13,632 nucleotides of DNA from CAZNLL01 sp964573885. Lineage in GTDB: Bacteria; Desulfobacterota; DSM-4660; Desulfatiglandales; Desulfatiglandaceae. Positions 1 through 6,780 of this stretch are shown in pieces. The notes under the pieces are model-generated. The model saw only the letters and a program-made list of their open reading frames with translations. It had not been told where the DNA came from and made no database searches. The stretch lies in NCBI GenBank assembly GCA_964573885.1, contig CAZNLL010000110.1, positions 1-13,632 of the forward strand, given 5' to 3'. A program made the position numbers and the translations under genes. How positions within the stretch are numbered: position 1 is the stretch's first letter; the number at the start of each line of letters is the position of its first letter.

Positions 1-1
1 A

Positions 2-463
2 AACGCCATAGAAAACACGCCGGATCAGGGTAAGATCGAGATCTTTGTCCGTCAAAGGGGCAAGGGAACGGAGTTTGTGGTCCATGATTATGGTGTGGGC
101 ATCACCGAGGACAATCAAAGGCGTATTTTTGAAGGATTTTTTGCCACTCAGGAGACCTTGGACTATTCCTCAAAAAGGCCCTTTGATTTTAATGCAGGGG
201 GAAAGGGGTCCGATCTCCTGAGAATCAAGATTTTTTCTGAGCGGTATGATTTCAGAATCGAAATGGTCTCCTCCCGGTGCCAGTACATCCCGGAGGATAA
301 GGATGTCTGTCCGGGCAGAATTGATCATTGTGCCTTCTGTAAGGACAAGGAAGACTGTTACCAATCGGGGGGGACGACCTTTACAGTTTTCTTTCCCCCG
401 GCCAAGGGCTTTTTCCAGCCGTCCTCGGCCCACCCGAGTGGGAACAGAAACGGGACATCATAA
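2..463 (+). CDS. Sensor histidine kinase, C-terminal ATPase domain (5' end outside window)
   Basis: The reading frame is open from the window edge and gives 153 visible residues ending in TAA. It is the ATP-binding (HATPase_c) end of a two-component sensor kinase, which would phosphorylate a conserved His for transfer to a response regulator. An N-box (NAIENTP) begins at the first visible codon, the G1 box reads HDYGVGI, an F-box-like IFEGFF follows, and a Gly-rich GGKGSDLL takes the G2 place. The usual GLGL of the G2 box is absent, so this is a divergent kinase subgroup. Near the C-terminus five cysteines occur as C-x9-C-x6-C-x2-C-x5-C, just before the final beta-strand (SGGTTFTVFFP). Such a cluster could bind a metal or sense redox state, which is inference. 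The dimerisation and sensor domains lie upstream of the window. A thioesterase gene follows after 12 bases, so the two may share a transcript. Confidence 0.85.
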   Translation, partial: NAIENTPDQGKIEIFVRQRGKGTEFVVHDYGVGITEDNQRRIFEGFFATQETLDYSSKRPFDFNAGGKGSDLLRIKIFSERYDFRIEMVSSRCQYIPEDKDVCPGRIDHCAFCKDKEDCYQSGGTTFTVFFPPAKGFFQPSSAHPSGNRNGTS

Positions 464-475
464 TAGAGGCAGGCC

Positions 476-910
476 ATGACCGAGGAGATCCGTTCCTCCA
501 TTTTCAGGCAAGTGGCACAGGAAGGTTATGCACGGAAGCTGGGCCTGAACCTCGTACATTTAGGGCCGGGACATGCCATCGTCGAAATGGTCCCCCGGGA
601 GGACGACACCAACATTTTTGGAATGATCCACGGAGGGGCGATTTTTTCTCTTATGGACGAGGCCTTTCAGGTGTCCTGCAACTCTCACGGGACAGTGGCC
701 GTTGCCCTTTGTGTGAACATTGTCTACCATAATCCCCCAAAAGAGGGAACCAGACTCAAGGCGGAATCCAGGGAGATTCATCGTTCCCTGAAGACGGCCA
801 CTTATGATATTAAGGTCACGGATAACGATGACGCCCTGATTGCCTCATGCCAAGCCCTTGCCTACAGAAAGAAAGAGGCCCTGCCCTTTTTGAAGGAGGA
901 GGGGCCTTGA
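476..910 (+). CDS. PaaI-family hotdog-fold acyl-CoA thioesterase
   Basis: This 144-residue protein has the length and signature of the PaaI/YbgC-type hotdog thioesterases, cytosolic multimers that hydrolyse acyl-CoA or aryl-CoA thioesters. The core motif NIFGMIHGGAIFSLMDEAF spans residues 46-64. It holds the Asn46, His52-Gly53 and Asp61 positions that form the active site in this family, where the Asp or Glu on the long central helix is catalytic. A second strand region follows (VNIVYHNPP, then RLKAESREIH). The ATG is preceded by GAGG about seven bases upstream. The gene lies 12 bases after the kinase stop. The substrate cannot be told from sequence, and the neighbours do not include a phenylacetate pathway, so no gene symbol is given. 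Family assignment is firm; the role is open. Confidence 0.88.
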   Translation: MTEEIRSSIFRQVAQEGYARKLGLNLVHLGPGHAIVEMVPREDDTNIFGMIHGGAIFSLMDEAFQVSCNSHGTVAVALCVNIVYHNPPKEGTRLKAESREIHRSLKTATYDIKVTDNDDALIASCQALAYRKKEALPFLKEEGP

Positions 911-953
911 ATACGAAATTCATGCCCAACGACCGGCAACCACTTGGAAAGGG

Positions 954-1421
954 GTGAAGGAGTCCCTTAAGCGTATCGTGACATACCAGGACACAGAAAC
1001 GGCTAAAGAGGCGGACGAGAGGCTTCGGGAAAGAATTGGTGAGCGTCTTGATTATTTTCTGGGCCTTGTGGAATGGTTGAAAACAGACCAGGTCAAAAAG
1101 GGGGCCTACCGGCTTGTGGAGGATCTGGAGAGCCTCTCCCTATCCATTGAGGGCATGTCCAGGAAGACAGAGGCGGGTTGGGACCACGGGGGGCGCCTTT
1201 TTGAACAAAGAGAGGCGAACCCTGAGGGCTTAACCGCGCTATCTGAACACCACAGGGTCATTTCTGAAGCCCTTTCAAGGTTGGAAGAGGATCTCTTGAC
1301 CATGACCCGGACGCGGGCAGTACCTCAAGCCCCAGATATCCAAAATGTCCAAGGCCTGTTGGAAAAAATGAAGGAGGGCATTGAGGGCCGGGCGACCCTG
1401 GTTCGAGCTCTGGAGGGATGA
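954..1421 (+). CDS. Uncharacterised helical protein
   Basis: I do not recognise this 155-residue protein. It is very rich in charged residues (Glu, Arg, Lys) and Leu, with long stretches that should form amphipathic helices or coiled coil: residues about 15-70, a middle segment from about 95, and a C-terminal segment from about 130. There is no signal peptide, membrane segment, cysteine pair or recognisable catalytic motif. The start used is GTG at 954 with GGAAAGG directly upstream, at unusually short spacing; no ATG is available in frame nearby. It follows the thioesterase after 43 bases and is followed by a promoter, so it is probably the last gene of the first plus-strand unit. Codon usage and length look like a real gene. 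A structural, scaffold or regulatory role is possible but not shown. Confidence 0.6.
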   Translation: MKESLKRIVTYQDTETAKEADERLRERIGERLDYFLGLVEWLKTDQVKKGAYRLVEDLESLSLSIEGMSRKTEAGWDHGGRLFEQREANPEGLTALSEHHRVISEALSRLEEDLLTMTRTRAVPQAPDIQNVQGLLEKMKEGIEGRATLVRALEG

Positions 1422-1437
1422 GGGCCCCGGGGTTCAG

Positions 1438-1466
1438 TTGACAAAAATGAGAATCTTCAATATGTT
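1438..1466 (+). promoter_or_regulatory. sigma70-type promoter for hpt and the zinc-ribbon gene
   Basis: A perfect -35 hexamer TTGACA (1438-1443), a 17-base spacer and TATGTT (1461-1466, four of six matches to TATAAT) lie in the 101-base gap before hpt. Transcription would start near 1473, giving a leader of about 50 bases. This would separate hpt and the zinc-ribbon gene from the kinase/thioesterase unit upstream. Confidence 0.65.
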
Positions 1467-1522
1467 TGCTATCGATTAATTCCAGGCTCTTGAGGGCGTA
1501 ACCCCTTGAAGATCGGCGAGCT

Positions 1523-2035
1523 ATGAAAAAAGAACTCCTTATTCCGAGAGAGAAGATTCATGCGAGAGTGAAGGATCTGGCCGATCAAATATCCTCTGAT
1601 TACCGGGACAGTGAGCCCATTCTTGTGGGGGTGTTAAAGGGTGTAATCATCTTTTTCGCCGATCTTATCCGGGAAATCACCCTCTCAACGAAGATGGACT
1701 TTATCAGGGCGGCAAGTTACGGCTCTGAAACAGCTTCGAGTGGAAAGATTCGTATCACCAAGGATGTGGAGTTGCCCGTGGCCGGAGAGCAGATCCTCCT
1801 GGTGGAGGACATTGTGGACACCGGGTTGACCCTTAGCCACATAATGGCGAATCTGAAAGAAAAGGGGGCAGAATCCGTGAGGATCTGTGCCCTTATTGAT
1901 AAACTTGAGCGAAGAAGTGTGGATGTTCCTATCCATTACTGTGGTTTTCAGGTGAAAGAGGGCTTCATTGTGGGTTACGGCCTTGACTGCAATGAGAGGT
2001 ATAGACATCTATCTGATATCTATGTCCTGAAATAA
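1523..2035 (+). CDS. hpt: Hypoxanthine phosphoribosyltransferase
   Basis: This 170-residue enzyme of purine salvage joins hypoxanthine (often also guanine) to PRPP to make IMP or GMP in the cytosol. The family PRPP-binding signature ILLVEDIVDTGLTL is complete at residues 91-104, with the adjacent acidic pair Glu-Asp. The PPi-binding loop is seen as GVLKG (36-40), the flexible loop as SYGSET (65-70), and the purine-recognition end as FIVGYGLDCNERYR (148-161), in which Asp155 and the aromatic Phe148 are typical. Length and motif order match bacterial Hpt. The ATG start has only a weak ribosome site (GGCGAG). It stands behind a strong promoter and is followed after 31 bases by the zinc-ribbon gene, with which it is probably cotranscribed. 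Confidence 0.95.
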   Translation: MKKELLIPREKIHARVKDLADQISSDYRDSEPILVGVLKGVIIFFADLIREITLSTKMDFIRAASYGSETASSGKIRITKDVELPVAGEQILLVEDIVDTGLTLSHIMANLKEKGAESVRICALIDKLERRSVDVPIHYCGFQVKEGFIVGYGLDCNERYRHLSDIYVLK

Positions 2036-2066
2036 GAGCCATGAGTCATGTAAAACGGGGGCTGCC

Positions 2067-3089
2067 ATGATCATTCAGTGCGAGAAATGCCTAACCAAAT
2101 ACGGTCTTGATGAATCCTTGTTAAAGGAAGGGGGTTCTAAGGTCAAGTGTTCTGTTTGTGGACATGTGTTTACCGCTTACCCCACGGAGGCCGTAGGGGA
2201 GGAGGCGGAAACGGTGGCCGTCAGTCAACAAGAGATTGAAAAAACCCTCACCCAGGAAGGAGACAGGATCTTGCCTGAGGAGGAGAAAGGGGCGGAACCC
2301 AAGGAAAAAGAGCAGGATTTTGATAATGTCTTTGAGGAGTCACTTGAAGAAGTTGAGGAATTTGAACCTGTGTCTCCTGAAGACCTGCATGACCTGGTTA
2401 AGAAGGAGGAGGGGGTTACCAAAACGGCTGGGGAAGCCGCTTCCGACGTAGATGAAGGGCCCCTTCTGGAGTCCGAGGAAGAAGAGGGGGAAGAGGATCA
2501 AGGGGAGGAACTTGGTGAGCGAACTGAGGCCATCCCTCGCAAAGGGGGGCGCTTTTCCATAGGGAAATTCCCCCTCATCTTGGGAATCATCGGGGTTATC
2601 CTTGGGGCTGCTGCTGCGATTTTCTTTTGGGCCCCTCAGCTGATCCCTGATTCGCTCTCCTTTCTGAAACCCCCGGCAAAGGAAGACTCCACGGATGTGG
2701 GGGTGAGACGTCTGTCATTCAGGGCGGTAACCGGCTCTTTTGTGAGTTCCCCCAGTGCAGGCGAGCTCTTTGTTATCCGGGGTATGGTGCAGAACAACTA
2801 TCCGAAGAAGCGCAGTTTCATCCTCCTCAAGGGGAGCCTTTTGGATGACAAAGGACGGGTGGTAAAAAGAAAGCTGGCCTATGCCGGCAATTCCTTTAAG
2901 GATGAGCAAATAAAGGAACTGTCTCTGGAGAAGATGAGCAAGGCCATGAGGAACCGTTACGGCACGGGTAGAAACAACTTTAACGTTCGTCCAGGGGCCT
3001 TTGTGCCTTTTACCATCGTTTTTGAAGAATTGCCGGAGAACTTGAGTGAGTTTACTGTGGAAGCGGTGAGTTCGACGCCCGGCACATAA
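2067..3089 (+). CDS. Zinc-ribbon and DUF3426 single-pass membrane protein
   Basis: The 340-residue product has three parts. Residues 1-39 are an MJ0042-type zinc ribbon with two CxxC knuckles (Cys5/Cys8 and Cys28/Cys31). Residues about 45-155 are a very acidic, low-complexity linker with many Glu runs. A single hydrophobic segment at about 168-190 (PLILGIIGVILGAAAAIFFW) is followed by a C-terminal DUF3426-type beta-rich domain (about 210-340), which would lie outside the cytoplasmic membrane if the zinc ribbon is inside. This architecture is common in Proteobacteria, including Desulfobacterota, and its function is not established. GGGGG stands five bases before the ATG. It lies 31 bases after hpt and is followed by a terminator-like hairpin, so it is likely the last gene of a two-gene operon. 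The domain call is good; the function is unknown. Confidence 0.85.
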   Translation: MIIQCEKCLTKYGLDESLLKEGGSKVKCSVCGHVFTAYPTEAVGEEAETVAVSQQEIEKTLTQEGDRILPEEEKGAEPKEKEQDFDNVFEESLEEVEEFEPVSPEDLHDLVKKEEGVTKTAGEAASDVDEGPLLESEEEEGEEDQGEELGERTEAIPRKGGRFSIGKFPLILGIIGVILGAAAAIFFWAPQLIPDSLSFLKPPAKEDSTDVGVRRLSFRAVTGSFVSSPSAGELFVIRGMVQNNYPKKRSFILLKGSLLDDKGRVVKRKLAYAGNSFKDEQIKELSLEKMSKAMRNRYGTGRNNFNVRPGAFVPFTIVFEELPENLSEFTVEAVSSTPGT

Positions 3090-3123
3090 TGATAACATGT
3101 CCGTCTTCCACCGTGTAGAGCTA

Positions 3124-3150
3124 AGAAAAGGGGCGCTTGTGCCCCTTTCT
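3124..3150 (+). terminator. Terminator-like hairpin after the zinc-ribbon gene
   Basis: GGGGC (3130-3134) pairs with GCCCC (3141-3145), extended by AAA/TTT and, past one bulged A, two more pairs; the loop is GCTTGT. The descending arm runs into a pyrimidine-rich tract (TTTCTCCTTTTC). It lies 35 bases after the zinc-ribbon stop in a convergent gap, as expected for a Rho-independent terminator. The U-tract is interrupted by C, so it may be of moderate strength. Confidence 0.6.
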
Positions 3151-3231
3151 CCTTTTCTGGGGGCTCCATGACAACAAATCAGGTCTTGGATAGAGGGCCT
3201 TTGCGGAGAATCTGTGGGGTATCAAGCCCAT

Positions 3232-4083
3232 TCAGGAATGGCTTCGCTGTTGGCTAAAGATTTGCTGGGCCTCCAAGAGTGCCGGTAAATCGTCTATGCC
3301 CATGACCTCTTTCTCATCCGCTGCAAGGGCGTATCCCACCTGCAATCCGTGATGAAACATGTATTGAACCAGGTCGGTGATAAAGAACTCCTGCACTTCT
3401 GTGGGTTTGCCGTCCACATTTTTTAGTACCCTGTGGGGCCTGGAAGCCAGCATGGGGAGACAGTGAAGGAGGTCCTCTTTCCTTACGGCATAAATCCCCG
3501 AATTGCAGATTTCAAAGGCGTGCTGCTTCTCTATGGGGTAAGTCTGCCAGTACTTCCATTCAATGATGCGTTTAACCCGGTTTTCTTCTATGTCCAGGAC
3601 CCCGTATTGTTTTTTCTGGGAAGGGGCAAAACCAAGCACTACGAGACTGTGGTCCCTAAGGTGTTGGACCAGGCTCTTGTATGTAGGAGCTGTCACAAAG
3701 GGGACATCTCCCATGGTAATGATGATGCAGTTCAAGGGCTGGGTTTCGAGAAAGGAAGCCGCAGCGAGGAGGGCTCCGCCTGTGCCGTTGAGTTCCGGCT
3801 GCTCCAGATAGATCAGGTCTTGGTCGCTGGTGGCGGAAATGACATCCTCCTTCCTGTGGTGAACCACGACGCCTTTGGGCCCGGCCGGCAGATTCCTGAG
3901 TATGTGTAACAGGATGGGAAGGTCACCTTCATAAGGGGTTTTCCCTGGAATGAGCGGCAGGAGGGCCTTGTTGCCGGTATAACCTTTCATGCGGCTTCCT
4001 CTGCCGGCGGCCAGAATGAGGGAGGCGGCTTTTGCAACTTTTAGGTGCGCCTCATTCTTCTCCGGGTAGCTGGTACGATCCAT
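3232..4083 (-). CDS. GlmU-like sugar-phosphate nucleotidyltransferase, stand-alone domain
   Basis: The 283-residue protein has the nucleotidyltransferase fold that transfers an NMP from an NTP to a sugar phosphate. The signature loop is LAAGRGSRMKG (24-34), with Lys39 in GNKALLPL. The order of further motifs follows the uridylyltransferase half of GlmU: QPELNGTGGALLAA (95-108), MGDVPF with Asp126, CNSGIYAV with Asn194, EFFITDLV (232-239) and EVMGIDD (259-265). The left-handed beta-helix acetyltransferase half of GlmU is absent, as the protein ends about 20 residues after the last motif. Near the C-terminus GlmU usually has Asn-Asn where this protein has Asp264-Asp265. I chose ATG 4083, which has GAGGA just upstream; an ATG at 4152 in the same frame lacks a good ribosome site. 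The gene is divergent from the B12-type gene, and the real substrate is uncertain. Confidence 0.8.
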   Translation of the reverse strand: MDRTSYPEKNEAHLKVAKAASLILAAGRGSRMKGYTGNKALLPLIPGKTPYEGDLPILLHILRNLPAGPKGVVVHHRKEDVISATSDQDLIYLEQPELNGTGGALLAAASFLETQPLNCIIITMGDVPFVTAPTYKSLVQHLRDHSLVVLGFAPSQKKQYGVLDIEENRVKRIIEWKYWQTYPIEKQHAFEICNSGIYAVRKEDLLHCLPMLASRPHRVLKNVDGKPTEVQEFFITDLVQYMFHHGLQVGYALAADEKEVMGIDDLPALLEAQQIFSQQRSHS

Positions 4084-4219
4084 TGGTCCTCGCAAGAAAA
4101 AATCTATGGGGAGGTGTTGTCCCTTTACGGGTGCAAGACCGCGGCTTTTCATTGCCGATCTTTAGTAGCAGAAGCGTGACCCTGAGGCAAGGGCAAAGTC
4201 CCGCCTATGATGGAGCCTA

Positions 4220-4248
4220 TTGCGGAAACACAGAAAATTGACTATAGT
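4220..4248 (+). promoter_or_regulatory. Candidate promoter for the B12-domain gene
   Basis: TTGCGG (4220-4225), a 17-base spacer and TATAGT (4243-4248, five of six matches to TATAAT) lie just upstream. Transcription would begin near 4255. That is downstream of the ATG pair at 4207 and upstream of the ATG at 4312, so it supports the later start. The -35 element is weak (three of six). Confidence 0.4.
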
Positions 4249-4311
4249 GTCCACCATATCAAAGGAGGGCCGGCAGTAGAAATTTTCTGCTTGCGGAATG
4301 CGGGACGGGGC

Positions 4312-4719
4312 ATGGGAGCAAGAAAGCTTCGAATGCTTTTGTGTCGGCTGGGCGAAGGCCATAAGGGAGCGCTTCTCAACCTGGCCAGGACCCTGAGTGA
4401 AGCCGGCTTTGAGGTGATCTATACGGACCTGCAGGAACCTGAGGCGATTGTCAGCTCGGCCTTGCAGGAATCTGTGGATCACATCGGGATTACCACCTTG
4501 CCGGGGGCGGACATAGAGGCCTTCCGTGAGATCTCGCGTCTCCTCAGGGAGGCGGAGGCCGATCATATAACAGTCACGGCGGGGGGATACCTGGACGATA
4601 AAGATATCCCCCAGGTCAAGGGCTATGGGGTGGGGGCGTTTTTTCCAAAAGGAACGACATTTCGACAGTTGGTAGAGTGGGCAAAAGAAAACATTACAAT
4701 CAGTCGCCCTGGCGAATAG
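4312..4719 (+). CDS. Cobalamin-binding-like domain protein (methylmalonyl-CoA mutase small-domain type)
   Basis: The protein resembles the C-terminal B12-binding domain of acyl-CoA mutases and their separate small subunits. From ATG 4312 it has 135 residues and begins with MGARKLRMLL, where small subunits of this family begin. The family then has DxHxxG, SxL and a Gly-Gly turn. Here these read EGHKGA (15-20, with the candidate axial ligand His17), TTL in GITTLPGAD, and AGGYLDDKDIP. His17 and the Gly pair are kept, while the Asp, the last Gly and the Ser are changed, so binding of B12 is uncertain. LARTLSEAGFEVIYTDL and the end (KGTTFRQLVEW) fit the family well. The frame is open back to ATG 4207, which would add 35 residues, but a candidate promoter lies inside that extension. 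No mutase large subunit is visible nearby. A gene for an unknown protein follows after 18 bases. Confidence 0.75.
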   Translation: MGARKLRMLLCRLGEGHKGALLNLARTLSEAGFEVIYTDLQEPEAIVSSALQESVDHIGITTLPGADIEAFREISRLLREAEADHITVTAGGYLDDKDIPQVKGYGVGAFFPKGTTFRQLVEWAKENITISRPGE

Positions 4720-4737
4720 GACGTGGGATAGGCCATA

Positions 4738-5127
4738 ATGGGACTCATGGAAGTTGACGGTTTTCAGAAAAAGGCCGCACAGGCAAATGGCGGTTGGAGC
4801 AACGGGTTCATAAGGGCCTATCACGAGTTCAGGGAATCGGTTGATTTTACCAAGAGCGGCATTGTACCTGACCTGAAAAATCTGGTGTGGTGCATGCTTA
4901 TAGGCGTTCCGCCTGTGCCGGCCGACGAAGACGGCTCAAAGGAGGCATGTGTCAGGGCCATAGATCAGAGGGTTGCGATACTCAAGGCCGTATTTGTGGA
5001 ACTGAACAAGGAAAAACCGGAGGCTTTTCTGGACAAGGGCCTGCTCATATATGATCAAGCGGCGGGGATGGCGAAAGACTTGCTGGAAGAGGACAAACCT
5101 GCAGAGTCTTTCGATTTAACCCTGTAA
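4738..5127 (+). CDS. Uncharacterised protein following the B12-type gene
   Basis: I do not recognise this 129-residue protein. It has no signal peptide or clear membrane segment, although NLVWCMLIGVPPVP (around residues 48-61) is hydrophobic. The first 40 residues are polar, and the rest looks helical, ending in an acidic tail. There is no CxxC pair or nucleotide-binding loop. The ATG at 4738 has AGG five bases upstream; a second ATG three codons later is possible. It lies 18 bases after the B12-domain gene on the same strand, so the two are probably cotranscribed and may act together. No terminator was seen in the 184 bases that follow before the convergent rtcB gene. Confidence 0.65.
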   Translation: MGLMEVDGFQKKAAQANGGWSNGFIRAYHEFRESVDFTKSGIVPDLKNLVWCMLIGVPPVPADEDGSKEACVRAIDQRVAILKAVFVELNKEKPEAFLDKGLLIYDQAAGMAKDLLEEDKPAESFDLTL

Positions 5128-5311
5128 TTAATGCCTCCACGGGGTCTTCTCTCGACCTTTACACACCCGGCTGAATCCCGACCGTCGCTTCAAGATGAAA
5201 ACACTGAAAGGACAGAAAGCTTTTCCGGGGATAGTGCTTGACCGAAAGCGAGTAAGCTGCTACGTTTATAAAAGGGCCGGTGATTTTTCGAGAAGCTCCG
5301 TTGGCCGGTCC
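5128..5311. other. Convergent intergenic gap without recognised features
   Basis: This is the spacer between the unknown plus-strand gene and the end of rtcB. I found no convincing hairpin with a T-tract, no promoter match and no small ORF with a ribosome site. A GGCCGGT heptamer occurs twice in direct orientation near the rtcB end, which is probably chance. Confidence 0.5.
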
Positions 5312-6772
5312 TCAACCTTTGATAACACCCAGGGGTCTAAGACGGGCGACTTTGCGGGCTAATCCTGCTTGATGAACCACCTTAACCACTTGGGATATGT
5401 CTTTATAGGCCTCAGGCATTTCTTCCTTAAGAGTCCTTTTGCCTCTGGACTGTGCAAAGATGCCTTGATCTTCTAATTCACGATATATGGCCCGGCCCTT
5501 GGCCATCTTTACGGCCTTGGAGCGGCTCAGAACGCGTCCGGCACCGTGGCAGGTAGAGCCGAAGCTTTGTTCCAGTGCCCCCTCCGCGCCTGAAAGCACG
5601 TAAGAGTGGGTTCCCATATCACCGGGGATAAGTACGGGTTGACCCGCACCCCGGTAAGCGGAAGGGAGGAGAGAGTGCCCCGCGGGGAGGGAACGGGTTG
5701 CCCCCTTTCTGTGGACACATAGCATGNNNNNNNNNNGCATGACCGACTTTCCTCCCACTTTATGAACCTCTTTTTTGGCGATATTGTGGCACACGTCATA
5801 GAGGAGTTCGAACCTTAGTTCTTCGGGTGTAAGGGCGAGGGCTTTAAGCAGGGTTTCCTCCGTACGGTGCATAAGGACCTGTCTATTGCACCAGGCATAG
5901 TTGGCTGCACAGGCCATGGCGGTAAAATAGCGTCGACCCAGGTCCGATTTTATGCGAGCGCAGGCCAATTGCCGGTCGGGCAGTTCAAATCGCTCTTTCC
6001 CGTTAGCCATGGACTTGCTCATTTCCTTAAGAAAGTCATCGCATATCTGGTGGCCGAACCCCCGGGACCCGGTATGGATGAAAACCGTGATCTGGCCTTC
6101 AAATAGGTTATAGGCATTGGCCTTGATGGGGTCGTAGATCCTTTCTACGGTCTGGATTTCTAGGAAATGATTCCCGGATCCAAGGGTCCCCAATTGTTCT
6201 TCACCCCTTTTCAGGGCTCGCTCACTGAGGACCGAAGGGTCAGCGCCCTCCATGGTGCCGTGATCTTCTGTCCTTTCGAGGTCCTGGGGGTCACCCAGGC
6301 CGTTTTTCACGGCCCACGCGGCGCCTTGGACGGCCACCTTTTTTTCATCGCTTTTGGATAGACGGATGGCGCCCCGTGAGCCCACACCGGTGGGGATGTC
6401 TTTAAAAAGGGCGGAAATAAGCTTCTTTATCAACGGCTGGATATCCCGGACCTGAAGGTGTGTGGTCATGAGCCGGCAGCCGCAGTTGATATCATAGCCG
6501 ACCCCGCCGGGGGACACAATGCCTTCATCCAGGTCAAAGGCGGCAACACCTCCAATGGGAAAGCCGTAACCCCAATGGATGTCGGGCATGGCAAGAGAGT
6601 GACCGATGATACCGGGCAATGTGGCCACGTTGGCGACCTGGACAAGGCTCTGGTCTTGCTGAACCGCTTTAATCAAATCCTGATTTGAAAAGATAAGGCC
6701 CGGTACACGCATAGGACCCCTTTTGGGGATGAGCCAGCGGTTTTCATCTAATTGTCTTAAGGTGATATCCAT
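5312..6772 (-). CDS. rtcB: RNA-splicing/repair ligase RtcB (contains assembly gap)
   Basis: RtcB joins RNA 2',3'-cyclic phosphate or 3'-phosphate ends to 5'-OH ends using GTP and Mn2+, through a His-GMP intermediate. Family motifs are in order, counted from the ATG at 6772: GGVGYDINCGCR (89-100, with metal-site Asp94 and Cys97), GSGNHF with His202, FIHTGSRG with His233, YDVCHN with His329, HRKGATRSLPAGH, and STCHGAGR with His409, which corresponds to the guanylylated His404 of Pyrococcus RtcB. All catalytic residues are present. Ten Ns (5727-5736) and a repeated GCATG add five false residues; without them the protein is 481 residues and the active His becomes residue 404. The frame is open for 13 codons upstream, but that would overlap archease. 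The chosen ATG has AGG seven bases upstream and follows the archease stop after eight bases, so the two genes form an operon. Confidence 0.95.
   Translation of the reverse strand: MDITLRQLDENRWLIPKRGPMRVPGLIFSNQDLIKAVQQDQSLVQVANVATLPGIIGHSLAMPDIHWGYGFPIGGVAAFDLDEGIVSPGGVGYDINCGCRLMTTHLQVRDIQPLIKKLISALFKDIPTGVGSRGAIRLSKSDEKKVAVQGAAWAVKNGLGDPQDLERTEDHGTMEGADPSVLSERALKRGEEQLGTLGSGNHFLEIQTVERIYDPIKANAYNLFEGQITVFIHTGSRGFGHQICDDFLKEMSKSMANGKERFELPDRQLACARIKSDLGRRYFTAMACAANYAWCNRQVLMHRTEETLLKALALTPEELRFELLYDVCHNIAKKEVHKVGGKSVMXXXXMLCVHRKGATRSLPAGHSLLPSAYRGAGQPVLIPGDMGTHSYVLSGAEGALEQSFGSTCHGAGRVLSRSKAVKMAKGRAIYRELEDQGIFAQSRGKRTLKEEMPEAYKDISQVVKVVHQAGLARKVARLRPLGVIKG
5722..5741. other. Assembly gap (10 N) flanked by a duplicated GCATG
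   Basis: Ns occupy 5727-5736. The five bases before the gap (5722-5726) and the five after it (5737-5741) are both GCATG. Collapsing the gap and one copy gives a continuous RtcB reading (KSVM then LCVHRKGATR) with the spacing usual in the family. The Ns therefore appear to be a scaffolding artefact between overlapping contig ends and not missing sequence. Confidence 0.85.
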
Positions 6773-6780
6773 GGTGTTAC

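Noticed and set aside
1490..1515. GGGCGTAACCC in the hpt leader as a riboswitch or attenuator
   Set aside because: The stem is only three base pairs and there is no known purine-riboswitch core; it is too small to support a call.
3227..3243. Hairpin at the 3' end of the nucleotidyltransferase gene (GCCATT/AATGGGC)
   Set aside because: The stem has a bulge, overlaps the stop codon and is not followed by a T-tract on the minus strand.
4162..4824. Long minus-strand ORF of 220 codons opposite the B12-domain gene
   Set aside because: Its translation resembles no family, it overlaps the B12-type gene and part of the next gene, and the plus-strand product has clear family motifs.
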